A stretch of 64,000 bases of DNA from Rhodobacteraceae bacterium Araon29 (GTDB taxonomy: Bacteria > Pseudomonadota > Alphaproteobacteria > Rhodobacterales > Rhodobacteraceae): positions 496,001-560,000 of the forward strand of contig CP046865.1 of assembly GCA_039640505.1 (NCBI GenBank). The letters run 5' to 3'. A program made the translations under genes and the position numbers. Shown piece after piece: positions 44,534 to 53,302 of the stretch. The notes under the pieces are model-generated. The model had not been told where the DNA came from, made no database searches, and saw nothing but the letters and a program-made list of their open reading frames with translations. Within the stretch, counting starts at the first letter, position 1; each line of letters begins with the position of its first letter.

Positions 44534-45889
44534 ATGACTGAAGAGACTTCATTGCTGATTGAGCTAACCGAACAAATGCTGGCAGCAGCGCGCCAAGCGG
44601 GGGCCGAGGCAGCAGACGCAATTGCCGTTTCCGGCAGTGCAATAGGTATTGATGTGCGCAAGGGCGGATTGGAACAGGCCGAGCGTTCAGAAGCCACGGA
44701 AATTGGTCTTAGGGTCTTGCTTGACCACCGCCAAGCGATCGTTTCCGGCTCTGATTTGCGCGCGGAAACGCTGTCGACAATGGCAGAGCGCGCAGTTGCT
44801 ATGGCCAAAGCGGCGCCAGAAGACGCTTATTGCGGTCTGGCAGGCCCCGAACAGCTGGCCAAAGATACCGACCACACAGCACTTGAGCTACATGATCCAA
44901 CGGTTGAGCCAGAGGCGGCGGCATTGCAGAACGATGCCCTGGCGGCAGAAGACGCCGCGCAATCGGTTGAGGGTATTACGCAGATCGAGGCGGCCTCGGC
45001 AGGCTATGGTCGCAGTCAGATTTGGATGCAGTCAAGCAATGGATTTTCTGGTGGATACTGCCGCTCATGGCGGTCGCTGTCTTGTGTTAGTATCGCAGGG
45101 ACCGGCACTGATATGGAGCGTGATTACGACGGCGACTCGCGGATTTTCCAAAGCGATGTGCGCCATCCAGAGGATATCGGGAAAACTGCTGCAACCCGGA
45201 CAATGGCCCGTCTTGGGCCACGCAAACCCGCCACGGGCCGTTTTCCAGTTTTGTTTGATGAGCGCGTTTCTTCATCGCTTGTTGGCCATCTTCTGGCGGC
45301 GGTCAATGGCGCTTCGATTGCGCGCGGATCGTCTTGGTTGCGCGATGGCTTGAATACGCAAGTGCTGCCTGTCGGTCTTTCCATTATCGAAGACCCGCAT
45401 CGCGCCCGTGTCGGCGGCTCGCGGCTGTTTGACGGCGAAGGTCTGGCCACGCACCGCCGTGCGATTGTGGATCAGGGCGTTTTGACCGGATGGACGCTTG
45501 ATTTGGCCTCGGCACGGCGTTTGGGGCTTCAATCAACTGCAAATGCCGCTCGCGGTATTTCCGCACCGCCCAGCCCGAGTTCATGGAATATCGAGCTCAG
45601 CTCCGGGCATCAAACCCGCGAAGCGTTGATTAAGGACATGGGAACAGGCCTTTTGGTGACATCCCTCATCGGGTCAACAATCAATCCGACAACTGGCGAT
45701 TATTCGCGTGGTGCATCGGGTTTATGGGTTGAAAACGGCACCATTAGCCATCCGGTAAGTGAATGCACAATTGCCGGTAATCTGCGCGACATGCTGCGCA
45801 GCCTGACGCCGGCCAATGATGCGCGCGGTTATCTAAGCCGAGTTGTCCCCTCGCTGCTGGTCGAAGGGATGACCATTGCCGGTGCCTGA
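44534..45889 (+). CDS. pmbA: TldE/PmbA family metallopeptidase-like protein
   Basis: About 451 residues from ATG 44534 (AGAGGA upstream; the earlier start at 44480 is not supported). The sequence matches the PmbA/TldE subunit of the TldD-TldE protease: an N-terminal S-G-S-A-I-G-I-D-V-R-K-G domain, the central loop R-D-G-L-N-T-Q-V, and the C-terminal N-P-T-T-G-D-Y-S-R-G-A-S-G signature. In E. coli TldD-TldE degrades unfolded peptides and matures microcin B17 and CcdA; TldE itself lacks the metal site. No tldD is in the window. It is followed by, and overlaps, the IMPase-family gene. Confidence 0.9.
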   Translation: MTEETSLLIELTEQMLAAARQAGAEAADAIAVSGSAIGIDVRKGGLEQAERSEATEIGLRVLLDHRQAIVSGSDLRAETLSTMAERAVAMAKAAPEDAYCGLAGPEQLAKDTDHTALELHDPTVEPEAAALQNDALAAEDAAQSVEGITQIEAASAGYGRSQIWMQSSNGFSGGYCRSWRSLSCVSIAGTGTDMERDYDGDSRIFQSDVRHPEDIGKTAATRTMARLGPRKPATGRFPVLFDERVSSSLVGHLLAAVNGASIARGSSWLRDGLNTQVLPVGLSIIEDPHRARVGGSRLFDGEGLATHRRAIVDQGVLTGWTLDLASARRLGLQSTANAARGISAPPSPSSWNIELSSGHQTREALIKDMGTGLLVTSLIGSTINPTTGDYSRGASGLWVENGTISHPVSECTIAGNLRDMLRSLTPANDARGYLSRVVPSLLVEGMTIAGA

Positions 45890-46655
45890 TCTAGAGCTGC
45901 TGATCTCGGTTGCAGAAGAGGCCGCGCAAATTGCGGTGCCGCTGGCCAATGGCCGCGCGGATATGTGGGAAAAATCCGGGGGCGCGGGGCCAGTGACCGA
46001 AGCCGATCTTGCAGTCAACGCCATGCTGGAGGCGCGATTGAAAGCAGCGCGGCCCGATTATGGCTGGCTGTCGGAAGAAACCGAAGATGATCCCAAGAGG
46101 TTGCTAAAACCGGCCTGTTTCATACTCGATCCCATTGATGGAACCCGCAGCTTTATCGCTGGTGAGCCCAGCTGGGCCCATTCGTTTGCCACTGTTCAAA
46201 ATGGACAGGTGACCGCAGCGGTGATTTACCTGCCAATCTTGAAGCGGATGTACACGGCCACTTTGGGCGGCGGAGCGACGCTAAATGGCGAAAAGATAGA
46301 AGTGCGCAAGGGTCGGGAACTGGCAACGGCTGATATTTTGGCAGCCAGACCTGCGCTTGAGCCGTCGCAGTGGTCCGGCGGCAAAGTGCCAAGGTTTCGG
46401 CGGCATCACCGGCCTTCGCTGGCGTATCGCATGGCCCTGGTGGCCGAAGGATCATTTGATGGCATGATTACGTTTCGCGACACGTGGGAATGGGATATTT
46501 GCGCCGGCGCGTTAATCGCAGCAGAAGCCGGCGCGGTGGTCAGTGACTGCAGGGACGCGCGGCTAAAGTTTAATGGTGCCTCAGCCATGACCAAAGGGAT
46601 CGTTGCCGCAACGCAGACAGTGCATGACGAGATTTTCAGCCGGTTAAATATTTAA
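45876..46655 (+). CDS. Inositol monophosphatase family protein (CysQ/SuhB-like)
   Basis: A 259-residue Mg-dependent phosphatase. The metal motifs are S-E-E-T-E-D (about 71-76), D-P-I-D-G-T-R-S-F-I (about 87-96) and W-E-W-D-I-C-A-G-A near 205. Substrates in this family include inositol phosphate, 3'-phosphoadenosine 5'-phosphate and histidinol phosphate; the right one is not decidable here. The start is either TTG 45876 or GTG 45882; both overlap the pmbA stop, giving translational coupling. It converges on chrR with a 12-base overlap. Confidence 0.87.
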   Translation: MPVPDLELLISVAEEAAQIAVPLANGRADMWEKSGGAGPVTEADLAVNAMLEARLKAARPDYGWLSEETEDDPKRLLKPACFILDPIDGTRSFIAGEPSWAHSFATVQNGQVTAAVIYLPILKRMYTATLGGGATLNGEKIEVRKGRELATADILAARPALEPSQWSGGKVPRFRRHHRPSLAYRMALVAEGSFDGMITFRDTWEWDICAGALIAAEAGAVVSDCRDARLKFNGASAMTKGIVAATQTVHDEIFSRLNI

Positions 46656-47312
46656 AAACGGCTGCACAGCTTTGTGGAAAAATTTGCTAAATTTTAACGG
46701 CGCTTCGGTCACTGCCAAACAGATGCACGGCTCACCATCAGCGGCCACGGGTGCATGTTCCACATCCCCATCGGCAACTTCGATATCACCGGCCGCAAAG
46801 TAGTCATCCTCATCTGCAAACGCACCTTGCAATACCAAAGTCAGCTCTGTTCCGCTATGACTATGATCCGGTACAGCTGTTCCGGGCGGAATGTAAAGCA
46901 AACGCGCCGTGGCATCATCAGAAGTCTCAAGGATGGACTGTTTGACGCCCATTCCAATAGATTTCCAGGTGATATCCTCAAACCGGTCGCCAATATAGTC
47001 GGCCAGTGGTGCAGGAATTTCACGGGTTTTGTCCAGTGGCTGCTGATCAGCTTGCTGCGGTTCAGTAGCTTGTGGGTCAGAACGGATCATCGACAATGTT
47101 CTGGACAAAGCATCCGCTTCTACTGATGCCTGTGAGCTGTCCTCTAAAAGGGCTCCGCCTACGGCGTCAAAACTTTCCAATGCCGCTCGGCATTTGTCGC
47201 ACATGGAAATGTGTGTTGCCACAGCCAAACTTAAGGCTTCTGGTAGATTGCCTGAGGAATATGCCATCAAGAGGCTATCCGTTAGGTGGTGTTGTATAGT
47301 ACGCACTGTCAT
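46644..47312 (-). CDS. chrR: Anti-sigma factor ChrR
   Basis: A 222-residue zinc-binding anti-sigma factor. The N-terminal anti-sigma domain has His8/His9 and H-x3-C-x2-C (His34, Cys38, Cys41), the ligands seen in Rhodobacter ChrR. The C-terminal half (about 115-215) is a cupin-like domain (P-P-G-T-A-V-P-D-H-S-H, G-D-I-E-V-A-D-G-D-V-E-H). It holds RpoE inactive until singlet oxygen or organic peroxide signals cause release. It lies 7 bases downstream of rpoE in the same transcript. Length and residues are normal. Confidence 0.93.
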   Translation of the reverse strand: MTVRTIQHHLTDSLLMAYSSGNLPEALSLAVATHISMCDKCRAALESFDAVGGALLEDSSQASVEADALSRTLSMIRSDPQATEPQQADQQPLDKTREIPAPLADYIGDRFEDITWKSIGMGVKQSILETSDDATARLLYIPPGTAVPDHSHSGTELTLVLQGAFADEDDYFAAGDIEVADGDVEHAPVAADGEPCICLAVTEAPLKFSKFFHKAVQPFLNI

Positions 47313-47319
47313 CTCATCA

Positions 47320-47979
47320 TCAATTCATTGCATGCCGAAGCCGCTCAAGCGCTAATCTAATGCGCGATTTGATCGTGCCAAGGGGTAAGCCCGTAGCTTC
47401 GGCGATTTCGTTATGGGACATTTCTTTGAAATAGGCGCGCTCAACGAGAACACGTTGTTTTTCGGGGAGCTCTGCAATCGCCTGTCCCAGTTTCTCAGAT
47501 TCCTGTTGAAGGCCGACCATTTCTTCTTGGTCCGGCTCATGCTCGGGGCCCCAACCCAAATCATCTGGAGTCGGGCGGAGCTGTTTTCGTAGCGCGTCAA
47601 TTTTCTTGTTCCGCGCGATGGTGAAAATCCAGGTCGCCGCGCTTGCGCGGGTTGGATCAAACAGGTGGGATTTGCGCCAAACGGTCACCATGACCTCTTG
47701 AGCGCACTCTTCGGCCAGCCCTACATCAGCTCCGGATTTTATTAAGAAAGCTTTGACCCGTGGAGCGAAATGATAAAACAAACGGGCAAAAGCGGCTTCG
47801 CTTTTGTTTGTTTTGATCAGCTCGAGATCTCTTGACCACTCTAATACCGAACGGTCACCTTTAGTTTTTTGCAATTGACGCGCCTTTTGCCTAACCGCAC
47901 CCTTCGCGGCAGCTTTAACATGCTCCGTCGACAAAGGCGACTGCAATAAAGTCGCGTCATATACATTTAAAGTAGTCAT
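47320..47979 (-). CDS. rpoE: ECF sigma factor RpoE (singlet-oxygen response type)
   Basis: A 219-residue ECF sigma factor. Region 2 has F-A-R-L-F-Y-H-F-A-P-R-V-K-A-F-L-I-K-S-G-style sequence followed by the D-V-G-L-A-E-E-C-A-Q-E-V-M -10 recognition helix. Region 4 contains L-P-E-K-Q-R-V-L-V-E-R-A-Y-F and a helix-turn-helix ending G-T-I-K-S-R-I-R-L-A. Its linkage to chrR identifies the ChrR-dependent group that controls the singlet-oxygen response in Rhodobacter. The N-terminus carries about 40 more residues than I expect for this group. The predicted promoter lies only 5 bases before the ATG. Confidence 0.93.
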   Translation of the reverse strand: MTTLNVYDATLLQSPLSTEHVKAAAKGAVRQKARQLQKTKGDRSVLEWSRDLELIKTNKSEAAFARLFYHFAPRVKAFLIKSGADVGLAEECAQEVMVTVWRKSHLFDPTRASAATWIFTIARNKKIDALRKQLRPTPDDLGWGPEHEPDQEEMVGLQQESEKLGQAIAELPEKQRVLVERAYFKEMSHNEIAEATGLPLGTIKSRIRLALERLRHAMN

Positions 47980-47983
47980 ACTG

Positions 47984-48013
47984 TTATTACGCCGCGATTT
48001 TCAAATCAGATCA
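47984..48013 (-). promoter_or_regulatory. RpoE-type promoter for rpoE-chrR
   Basis: On the minus strand TGATCT (48013-48008), 18 bases, TAATAA (47989-47984). This is close to the RpoE/ChrR promoter form remembered for Rhodobacter (TGATCC, about 18 bases, TA-rich -10). A transcript starting 6-7 bases later would begin on or next to the annotated ATG at 47979, so the mRNA would be leaderless or the true start lies further in. Confidence 0.45.
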
Positions 48014-48032
48014 AAAATTATTTTATTTGTTT

Positions 48033-48062
48033 TCATCCAATCCTTGGTGCATTGCGTAAACT
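48033..48062 (+). promoter_or_regulatory. RpoE-type promoter for the flavoprotein operon
   Basis: TCATCC (48033-48038), 18 bases, TAAACT (48057-48062), one base off the TGATCC -35 form. It lies 22 bases before the flavoprotein ATG, leaving a leader of about 15 bases that contains the GGACTGGAG ribosome site. The geometry mirrors the element on the opposite strand in the same gap. Confidence 0.5.
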
Positions 48063-48084
48063 ACTAAAAGGACTGGAGAAATAG

Positions 48085-49383
48085 ATGAACATATCCGCCC
48101 ACCCGCCCAGCACCCGCAATATTGCTATCATAGGTGCAGGGATATCAGGAATGGGCGCAGCCTTTGCCCTAGCGCAACATCATAACGTGACACTTTATGA
48201 GAGCGGCGCCACCCTCGGTGGCCATGCACGGACAAAAATAGCAGGGCGTAATGGTGACCAACCTGTGGACACGGGGTTCATCGTTTTCAACTACGCAAAC
48301 TATCCAAACCTCACCCGTCTGTTCGAAACATTGGATGTGCCGGTTTGTGAAAGCAATATGAGTTTTGGTGCATCCTTGCAGGGCGGAAAGATAGAGTATG
48401 CGCTGGCCAATTTCGGAGCCATGTTTGCACAGAAAAAAAATCTGCTAAATCCAAAATTTCTGCGCATGATTGCCGATATTTTGCGTTTCAACGCGCGCGG
48501 CCTAAAAGCGTCAAGGGATACATCAATGACTGTGCGTGATCTTTTGGTGAAATTGGGCACCGGCGATTGGTTTCGGGATTATTACCTGTTGCCGCTCTCT
48601 GGGGCCATTTGGTCAACGCCGGTGGAACAAATTCTCGACTTTCCAGCCTATGCAATGATGAACTTTTTCGAAAACCACGCTTTGCTTAGCCATACAGGTC
48701 AGCACCAATGGTACACCGTTAGCGGTGGATCGGTCGAATATGTCCGTCGGTTGCAAGCGGCACTTGAGCGGCGTGGGGTTGATATACGCCTAAAAACGGC
48801 AGTGAAGGGCGTTAGCCGTAATCCGGTCGGCGTATCGGTCCAAACCGCTGAAGCACCACCCGCCTTTTATGATGAGGTTGTTTTTGCAACCCATTCAGAC
48901 GACAGCTTGCGGCTTCTTGAGGATGCAACAGACTTCGAGCACGAACAGTTGTCTGCCGTTCAATACCAACCAAACGAAATGATCCTTCACGCTGATCCCA
49001 GTGTGATGCCACATAACAAACAGTGCTGGTCAAGTTGGGTTTACAGCGAAGCGGCGGATAAAACATCAGATCGGATTGATCTAACCTATTGGATGAACTC
49101 CCTACAGCCTATCCCCAAAGATGATCCGCATTTTGTCACGCTCAATACCACTCGGACAATTAAACAAGAGCTGATTTACGATCAGGCAACGTTTCGCCAT
49201 CCGGTCTATGATCTTGCGGCACTGCAGGCGCAACAGAATATTGCAGCACAGAACGGCAAAAACCACACGTGGTTCTGCGGCGCTTGGATGAAAAACGGTT
49301 TTCACGAAGATGGGCTTTCAAGTGCTTTGGACGTCGCAACCGCAATAGAAGAGCAAACCGCGCTGCGGGTGGCGGCCGAATGA
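48085..49383 (+). CDS. FAD-dependent amine-oxidase-like oxidoreductase
   Basis: A 432-residue flavoprotein. The FAD motif I-I-G-A-G-I-S-G-M-G-A-A (about 15-26) is followed by a G-G-H-A-R-T dinucleotide-binding segment, D-T-G-F-I-V-F-N near residue 58, and a C-terminal F-C-G-A-W-M-K-N-G-F-H-E-D-G second FAD contact. This group is encoded with DUF1365 in RpoE-ChrR-controlled operons of Rhodobacter, where such proteins have been linked to the singlet-oxygen response and to unusual fatty acid modification. ATG has a good ribosome site. It overlaps the DUF1365 gene by 4 bases. Confidence 0.9.
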   Translation: MNISAHPPSTRNIAIIGAGISGMGAAFALAQHHNVTLYESGATLGGHARTKIAGRNGDQPVDTGFIVFNYANYPNLTRLFETLDVPVCESNMSFGASLQGGKIEYALANFGAMFAQKKNLLNPKFLRMIADILRFNARGLKASRDTSMTVRDLLVKLGTGDWFRDYYLLPLSGAIWSTPVEQILDFPAYAMMNFFENHALLSHTGQHQWYTVSGGSVEYVRRLQAALERRGVDIRLKTAVKGVSRNPVGVSVQTAEAPPAFYDEVVFATHSDDSLRLLEDATDFEHEQLSAVQYQPNEMILHADPSVMPHNKQCWSSWVYSEAADKTSDRIDLTYWMNSLQPIPKDDPHFVTLNTTRTIKQELIYDQATFRHPVYDLAALQAQQNIAAQNGKNHTWFCGAWMKNGFHEDGLSSALDVATAIEEQTALRVAAE

Positions 49384-50132
49384 GCGAGGTGTCGCACATT
49401 TGCGGCACCACCTGGCATGGCCGCAAGGGCGATTTGGACAATTCATTTCGCTACACGGTCGATTATCTAATGCTTGACTTGGATCAGGCGCAAAAAGCCC
49501 CAATGCTGTTTGGCCGCAACCGGGGCTGGCTGTTTAGTCTTTACGACCGCGATCATGGCGGCGCGCCGAAAAACGGCCGTGGCATGGCATGGGTGCGCGA
49601 TGTACTGGATGATCGTAACATTTCATTAGATGGTAAAGTGTTGCTCTTGGCGCAGCCTCGGATTTTTGGCCATGTGTTCAATCCGGTCAGCTTTTGGCTT
49701 TGTTATGATCGGCAAGATGCGCTGTGTGCGGTCATTGCCGAAGTGTCAAATACATTTGGCGACCGCCATTCATATCTATGCAACCACCCTGATCTACGAC
49801 CGATCGCACCGACCGACCGGCTTACAGCGACAAAAATTTTCCATGTCTCGCCGTTTCAACCCATCGCGGGAACCTATGAGTTCCGCTTTGATTTTCGCGA
49901 TCAAAAGGTGGGTATCTGGATTGATCTGCAAATGCCCCATGGTGGGGTGATGGCCAATTTGATTGGCAATTATAAACCTTTGCGCAACCGCACCATACTT
50001 GCCGCGCTATTGCGCCGGCCGTTCGGATCGCGCCGGGTGCTTGGACTGATCCACTGGCAGGCGCTAAAGCTCTGGTGGAAAGGGGCCAAATACCGCGCCC
50101 GACCCGAGCCGCCCAAAGCTGAGGTTTCTTAA
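49380..50132 (+). CDS. DUF1365 family protein
   Basis: A 250-residue DUF1365 protein, recognised by the start H-x-R-K-G-like W-H-G-R-K-G, the long Y-D-R-D-H-G-G segment, and the motif H-V-F-N-P-V-S-F-W-L-C-Y near residue 100. DUF1365 is regularly adjacent to flavin amine oxidase and cyclopropane-fatty-acid-synthase-like genes; its biochemistry is poorly known. ATG 49380 overlaps the upstream stop. The frame upstream to 49269 lies in the flavoprotein gene and is not used. It is followed directly by the MFS gene. Confidence 0.9.
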   Translation: MSEVSHICGTTWHGRKGDLDNSFRYTVDYLMLDLDQAQKAPMLFGRNRGWLFSLYDRDHGGAPKNGRGMAWVRDVLDDRNISLDGKVLLLAQPRIFGHVFNPVSFWLCYDRQDALCAVIAEVSNTFGDRHSYLCNHPDLRPIAPTDRLTATKIFHVSPFQPIAGTYEFRFDFRDQKVGIWIDLQMPHGGVMANLIGNYKPLRNRTILAALLRRPFGSRRVLGLIHWQALKLWWKGAKYRARPEPPKAEVS

Positions 50133-51365
50133 GTGCAGCCCCAGCAGCCTAATGCGCGGCTGCCCTACGCTATCTTTGCCATAATGCTCGGTGCAGCGGG
50201 GCTTCCGATCTATATCCATGCGCCGAAGTTTTTTGTCGACCAGTACGGTGTGAGCCTTGGGGCACTTGGGGCGGCGCTTTTTGTTCTACGGCTTTTGGAT
50301 TTTGTCCAAGACCCGCTGCTTGGAACACTTGCTGAAAAAACCAGTGCGGCCCGCGCACGGCCGGTTTGGGCGGCCATTGCGGTTATGGCATTGGGCATGG
50401 TGGGGCTGTTTGCCATCACTCCGCCCATTGCACCGGTGCTGTGGTTTTCGCTCACGCTGCTGTGTGTCTTTAGCGGATTTAGCTTTCTAACCATCCGGCT
50501 ATATGCACAGGGCGTCACCAGCTTTGGCGCTGAGCGTCAGCTTGCTTTGGCACGCTGGCGCGAAACCGGTAGTCTTTTGGGGGTGTGCTGTGCTGCGATG
50601 GCACCGAGTTTGCTGTTCGCCATGACGGACCGGCCGTTTGCGGCTTTTGCGGTGGGCTTTGCCGGACTGGCCATAATTGCCGGCTTTGTTATGTCAAAGC
50701 ACTGGTCGCCCACCGCGCAAGAAATACGTAGCGGCGGCGGCTTTTCTACGGCCCTAGCAGACCCGGTGGTGCGTCAGCTTTTGATCCTTGCGGTGCTGAA
50801 CACGGCGCCGGTGGCGGTCAGCTCAACGCTGTTTTTATTCTTTGTTGAAAGTCGGCTGCAAGCGCCGGATATGGCCGGACTGTTGTTGATCCTCTTTTTT
50901 ATCTCGGCGGCTATATCGGCGCCGCTCTGGACCTTTCTGGCCGGTAGGTTTGGGCCAAGGCCAGTTTTGCTGGTGGCGATGATTGCCGCGATTGTCAGCT
51001 TTTTCTATGCATTTTTCCTGCAATCGGGTCAGGTCAATGCCTTTATGTTGATTTGCATCGCTAGTGGGGCAACACTGGGGGCGGACCTGTCGATTTTGCC
51101 TGCTGTTTTTGCCAAGCGGCTTGCGGTGACCAAAGCTCAGGCGGCGGTTGGGTTTGGGTTTTGGAATTTCGCCTCAAAACTCTCTTTGGCTTTGGCCGCA
51201 ATCATTGTCTTGCCTGCGCTTGAGCGATTTGGGTATCAACCGGGGATGACAAACACCCAAAGCGGGCTACTTGCTTTGTCGATGGGCTATGCCGCTGTGC
51301 CCTGTATTTTGAAACTAGGTGCCATTTGGGTGCTGTTGCGGTTGCAGCTTGGGGATGAAACATGA
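50133..51365 (+). CDS. MFS transporter (MelB/GPH-like)
   Basis: A 410-residue protein with about twelve membrane segments. The first (I-F-A-I-M-L-G-A-A-G-L-P-I-Y) and the R-L-L-D-F-V-Q-D-P-L-L-G loop near residue 52 resemble the glycoside-pentoside-hexuronide cation symporter branch of MFS, where D-x-x-x-D-P lies in helix II. The substrate is unknown. The start is GTG directly after the DUF1365 stop. It is coupled by 4 bases to the SDR gene. A transporter of this class is also found in the Rhodobacter RpoE operon. Confidence 0.85.
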   Translation: MQPQQPNARLPYAIFAIMLGAAGLPIYIHAPKFFVDQYGVSLGALGAALFVLRLLDFVQDPLLGTLAEKTSAARARPVWAAIAVMALGMVGLFAITPPIAPVLWFSLTLLCVFSGFSFLTIRLYAQGVTSFGAERQLALARWRETGSLLGVCCAAMAPSLLFAMTDRPFAAFAVGFAGLAIIAGFVMSKHWSPTAQEIRSGGGFSTALADPVVRQLLILAVLNTAPVAVSSTLFLFFVESRLQAPDMAGLLLILFFISAAISAPLWTFLAGRFGPRPVLLVAMIAAIVSFFYAFFLQSGQVNAFMLICIASGATLGADLSILPAVFAKRLAVTKAQAAVGFGFWNFASKLSLALAAIIVLPALERFGYQPGMTNTQSGLLALSMGYAAVPCILKLGAIWVLLRLQLGDET

Positions 51366-52117
51366 TGAAGAACTGGGCTGGAAAACGCTATTGGCTGGTG
51401 GGCGCAAGCGAAGGGCTGGGGGCATCTTTGGCCAAAGAAATGAGTGCTCAGGGAGCCGAACTTATTCTCTCTGCAAGAAATGGGGAAAAGCTCGCGGCAG
51501 TCGCACAAGGACTTGCCAATAAGGCAACTGTGTTGCCTTGTGATGTGGGATCACAGGAAAGTGTCGACAAAGCAGTGTCGGCACTGGGAAAAATTGACGG
51601 GATTGTTTTTTTGGCGGCCGCGTACTGGCCGGTGTCAGCCCAGAACTGGGATAATGACAAATGCGCGGAAATGGCGAATGTAAATTTCCTTGGGGCCTGC
51701 CGGGTATTAGGCCCTGTTGTCGCGCAATTCACAAAGGCCAATAGTGGCCATATTGTCATCACAGGTACGATTGCCGGCGTGCGCGGCCTGCCGTCGTCTA
51801 TTGGCTATACGGCATCTAAGGCAGGGCTGATGACATTGGCGGAATGCATGAAAATCGATTTGCAGCATACAAATATCAAGCTGCAATTGATAAATCCTGG
51901 GTTTATTGAAACAAAGGCATCAGCCCGCAACAGCTTCAAGCTAACTGACGCAATGACGCCGGAATTTGCTGCACGTGAAATGTTAAAATTCATGTCCAAA
52001 AAAGGATTTTCTTACACCTATCCAAAAACAATTTTCACACTGTTCATTCGAGCGCTCCAGTTCATGCCAAGCGCGATACATTACAAAGTCTGGAGCTCTT
52101 TCGTTAAACCCCGTTGA
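51362..52117 (+). CDS. SDR family oxidoreductase
   Basis: A 251-residue short-chain dehydrogenase. The NAD(P) loop is V-G-A-S-E-G-L-G-A-S-L (about residues 11-21), and the catalytic Y-T-A-S-K is near residue 149. The C-terminal 40 residues (Y-P-K-T-I-F-T-L-F-I-R-A-L-Q-F-M-P) are hydrophobic and may associate with the membrane, as in lipid-active SDRs. It is the last of four tightly packed genes and ends 39 bases before the convergent saccharopine gene. Confidence 0.88.
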   Translation: MMKNWAGKRYWLVGASEGLGASLAKEMSAQGAELILSARNGEKLAAVAQGLANKATVLPCDVGSQESVDKAVSALGKIDGIVFLAAAYWPVSAQNWDNDKCAEMANVNFLGACRVLGPVVAQFTKANSGHIVITGTIAGVRGLPSSIGYTASKAGLMTLAECMKIDLQHTNIKLQLINPGFIETKASARNSFKLTDAMTPEFAAREMLKFMSKKGFSYTYPKTIFTLFIRALQFMPSAIHYKVWSSFVKPR

Positions 52118-52155
52118 CGCCCAATATGGCGCATTGGTCTAATAGTTTTGTCCAA

Positions 52156-53301
52156 TCAAGCTCTGGTATGATCGACAACCTCTAAATGCTGGGCAAGCTT
52201 TTGGATATCCCCCAGCCAGCCACTGACCAAATCGGCGGCATTGGGCGCGGCATGCACTCCGGCGTCAATTTGACCGCCCAAAACGGCGTGGATTGCATAG
52301 GACACCGGATAGGATACCAGCCGCGCCATGGTGGTTGATTGTGCATCGCCCCAAGCGTCCATCACATAGGTTTTATGCCATACTGTCTCTTCGCCGTGCT
52401 CGGCCTTTAGGCTGACGCATAAAACAACACGGTCCGGCTCGCCCTCATCATAGGCATTTTCCGACCAGAACTGATCTGACATCTCTTTCAGACGCGCTTC
52501 ACCAGCCTCGCCAGAAAGGGTTTCAATTTCGGCAAAAACATCTGCCCACGCCTCGGTCCAGCCGTTAAGCCGCAGGGTGCCGCGCACAAACTCTTTGACC
52601 TTCCAGCTCGGATCAAAGTGATATTGCGCCATAAACGGTAGCGAATCGCGGTTGGGATAGACCTCAAAACTTTCGGGCACCGGCAGCGGGGCGGTATAGC
52701 TGCTAATCGCATCCCAAGGGCGGGCCACATCATATTCGGCGAAATCGCGAATGGATTTGGACGGCGAGCGCAGCGCCTTTAGCACCCCAAGCGGCGACCA
52801 GCTAAATTTATAGCGAAACGGATTGGCGATTTTGGGAATGCCGCCGCAGTAAGATTTAAAGGACAGCGCATTTTCACCATCACAGGCGGACGAGGCGCGA
52901 TACTCTTCGATCAGGTGATGCGCCATAAGGTGGTCAATGCCCGGATCAAGTCCCACTTCGTTGACCAAGGCCACACCGGCGGCTTTTGCAGCGTCGTTCA
53001 AGGCGCGCATCTCGGGGGCGATATAAGAAGAGCTGACAAAATGCGCAGACTTGGAAATGGCCAGCTCTGCAAGCGGCACATGCCAGTCCCCAGGCAGCAT
53101 GGAAACCAACACATCGCCGGCCTTTACGGTTTCGGCCAGCGCGCCCATGTCAAAACCGCGTATGTGATCGGTTAGATCACCAACTGCTGCCTGCGCTTTA
53201 TCAACAGAGCGGTTCCAGACCACCACGTCTTGTCCGTCTTGAATTAGCGCCCGCAACCCCGGGATTGCCGACAGACCAGTACCACACCAGTGAATTGTCA
53301 T
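52156..53301 (-). CDS. Saccharopine dehydrogenase-like protein (glutamate-forming type)
   Basis: A 381-residue protein of the saccharopine dehydrogenase (LYS9) family. It begins with a G-T-G-L-S-A-I-P-G-L Rossmann loop and contains the G-L-D-P-G-I-D-H-L-M motif near residue 118, typical of the enzyme that splits saccharopine into glutamate and alpha-aminoadipate semialdehyde. It is 1 base downstream of the companion gene for the other half reaction. Together they form the saccharopine route of lysine metabolism, encoded as two separate proteins rather than the fused eukaryotic form. Confidence 0.88.
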   Translation of the reverse strand: MTIHWCGTGLSAIPGLRALIQDGQDVVVWNRSVDKAQAAVGDLTDHIRGFDMGALAETVKAGDVLVSMLPGDWHVPLAELAISKSAHFVSSSYIAPEMRALNDAAKAAGVALVNEVGLDPGIDHLMAHHLIEEYRASSACDGENALSFKSYCGGIPKIANPFRYKFSWSPLGVLKALRSPSKSIRDFAEYDVARPWDAISSYTAPLPVPESFEVYPNRDSLPFMAQYHFDPSWKVKEFVRGTLRLNGWTEAWADVFAEIETLSGEAGEARLKEMSDQFWSENAYDEGEPDRVVLCVSLKAEHGEETVWHKTYVMDAWGDAQSTTMARLVSYPVSYAIHAVLGGQIDAGVHAAPNAADLVSGWLGDIQKLAQHLEVVDHTRA

Positions 53302-53302
53302 T

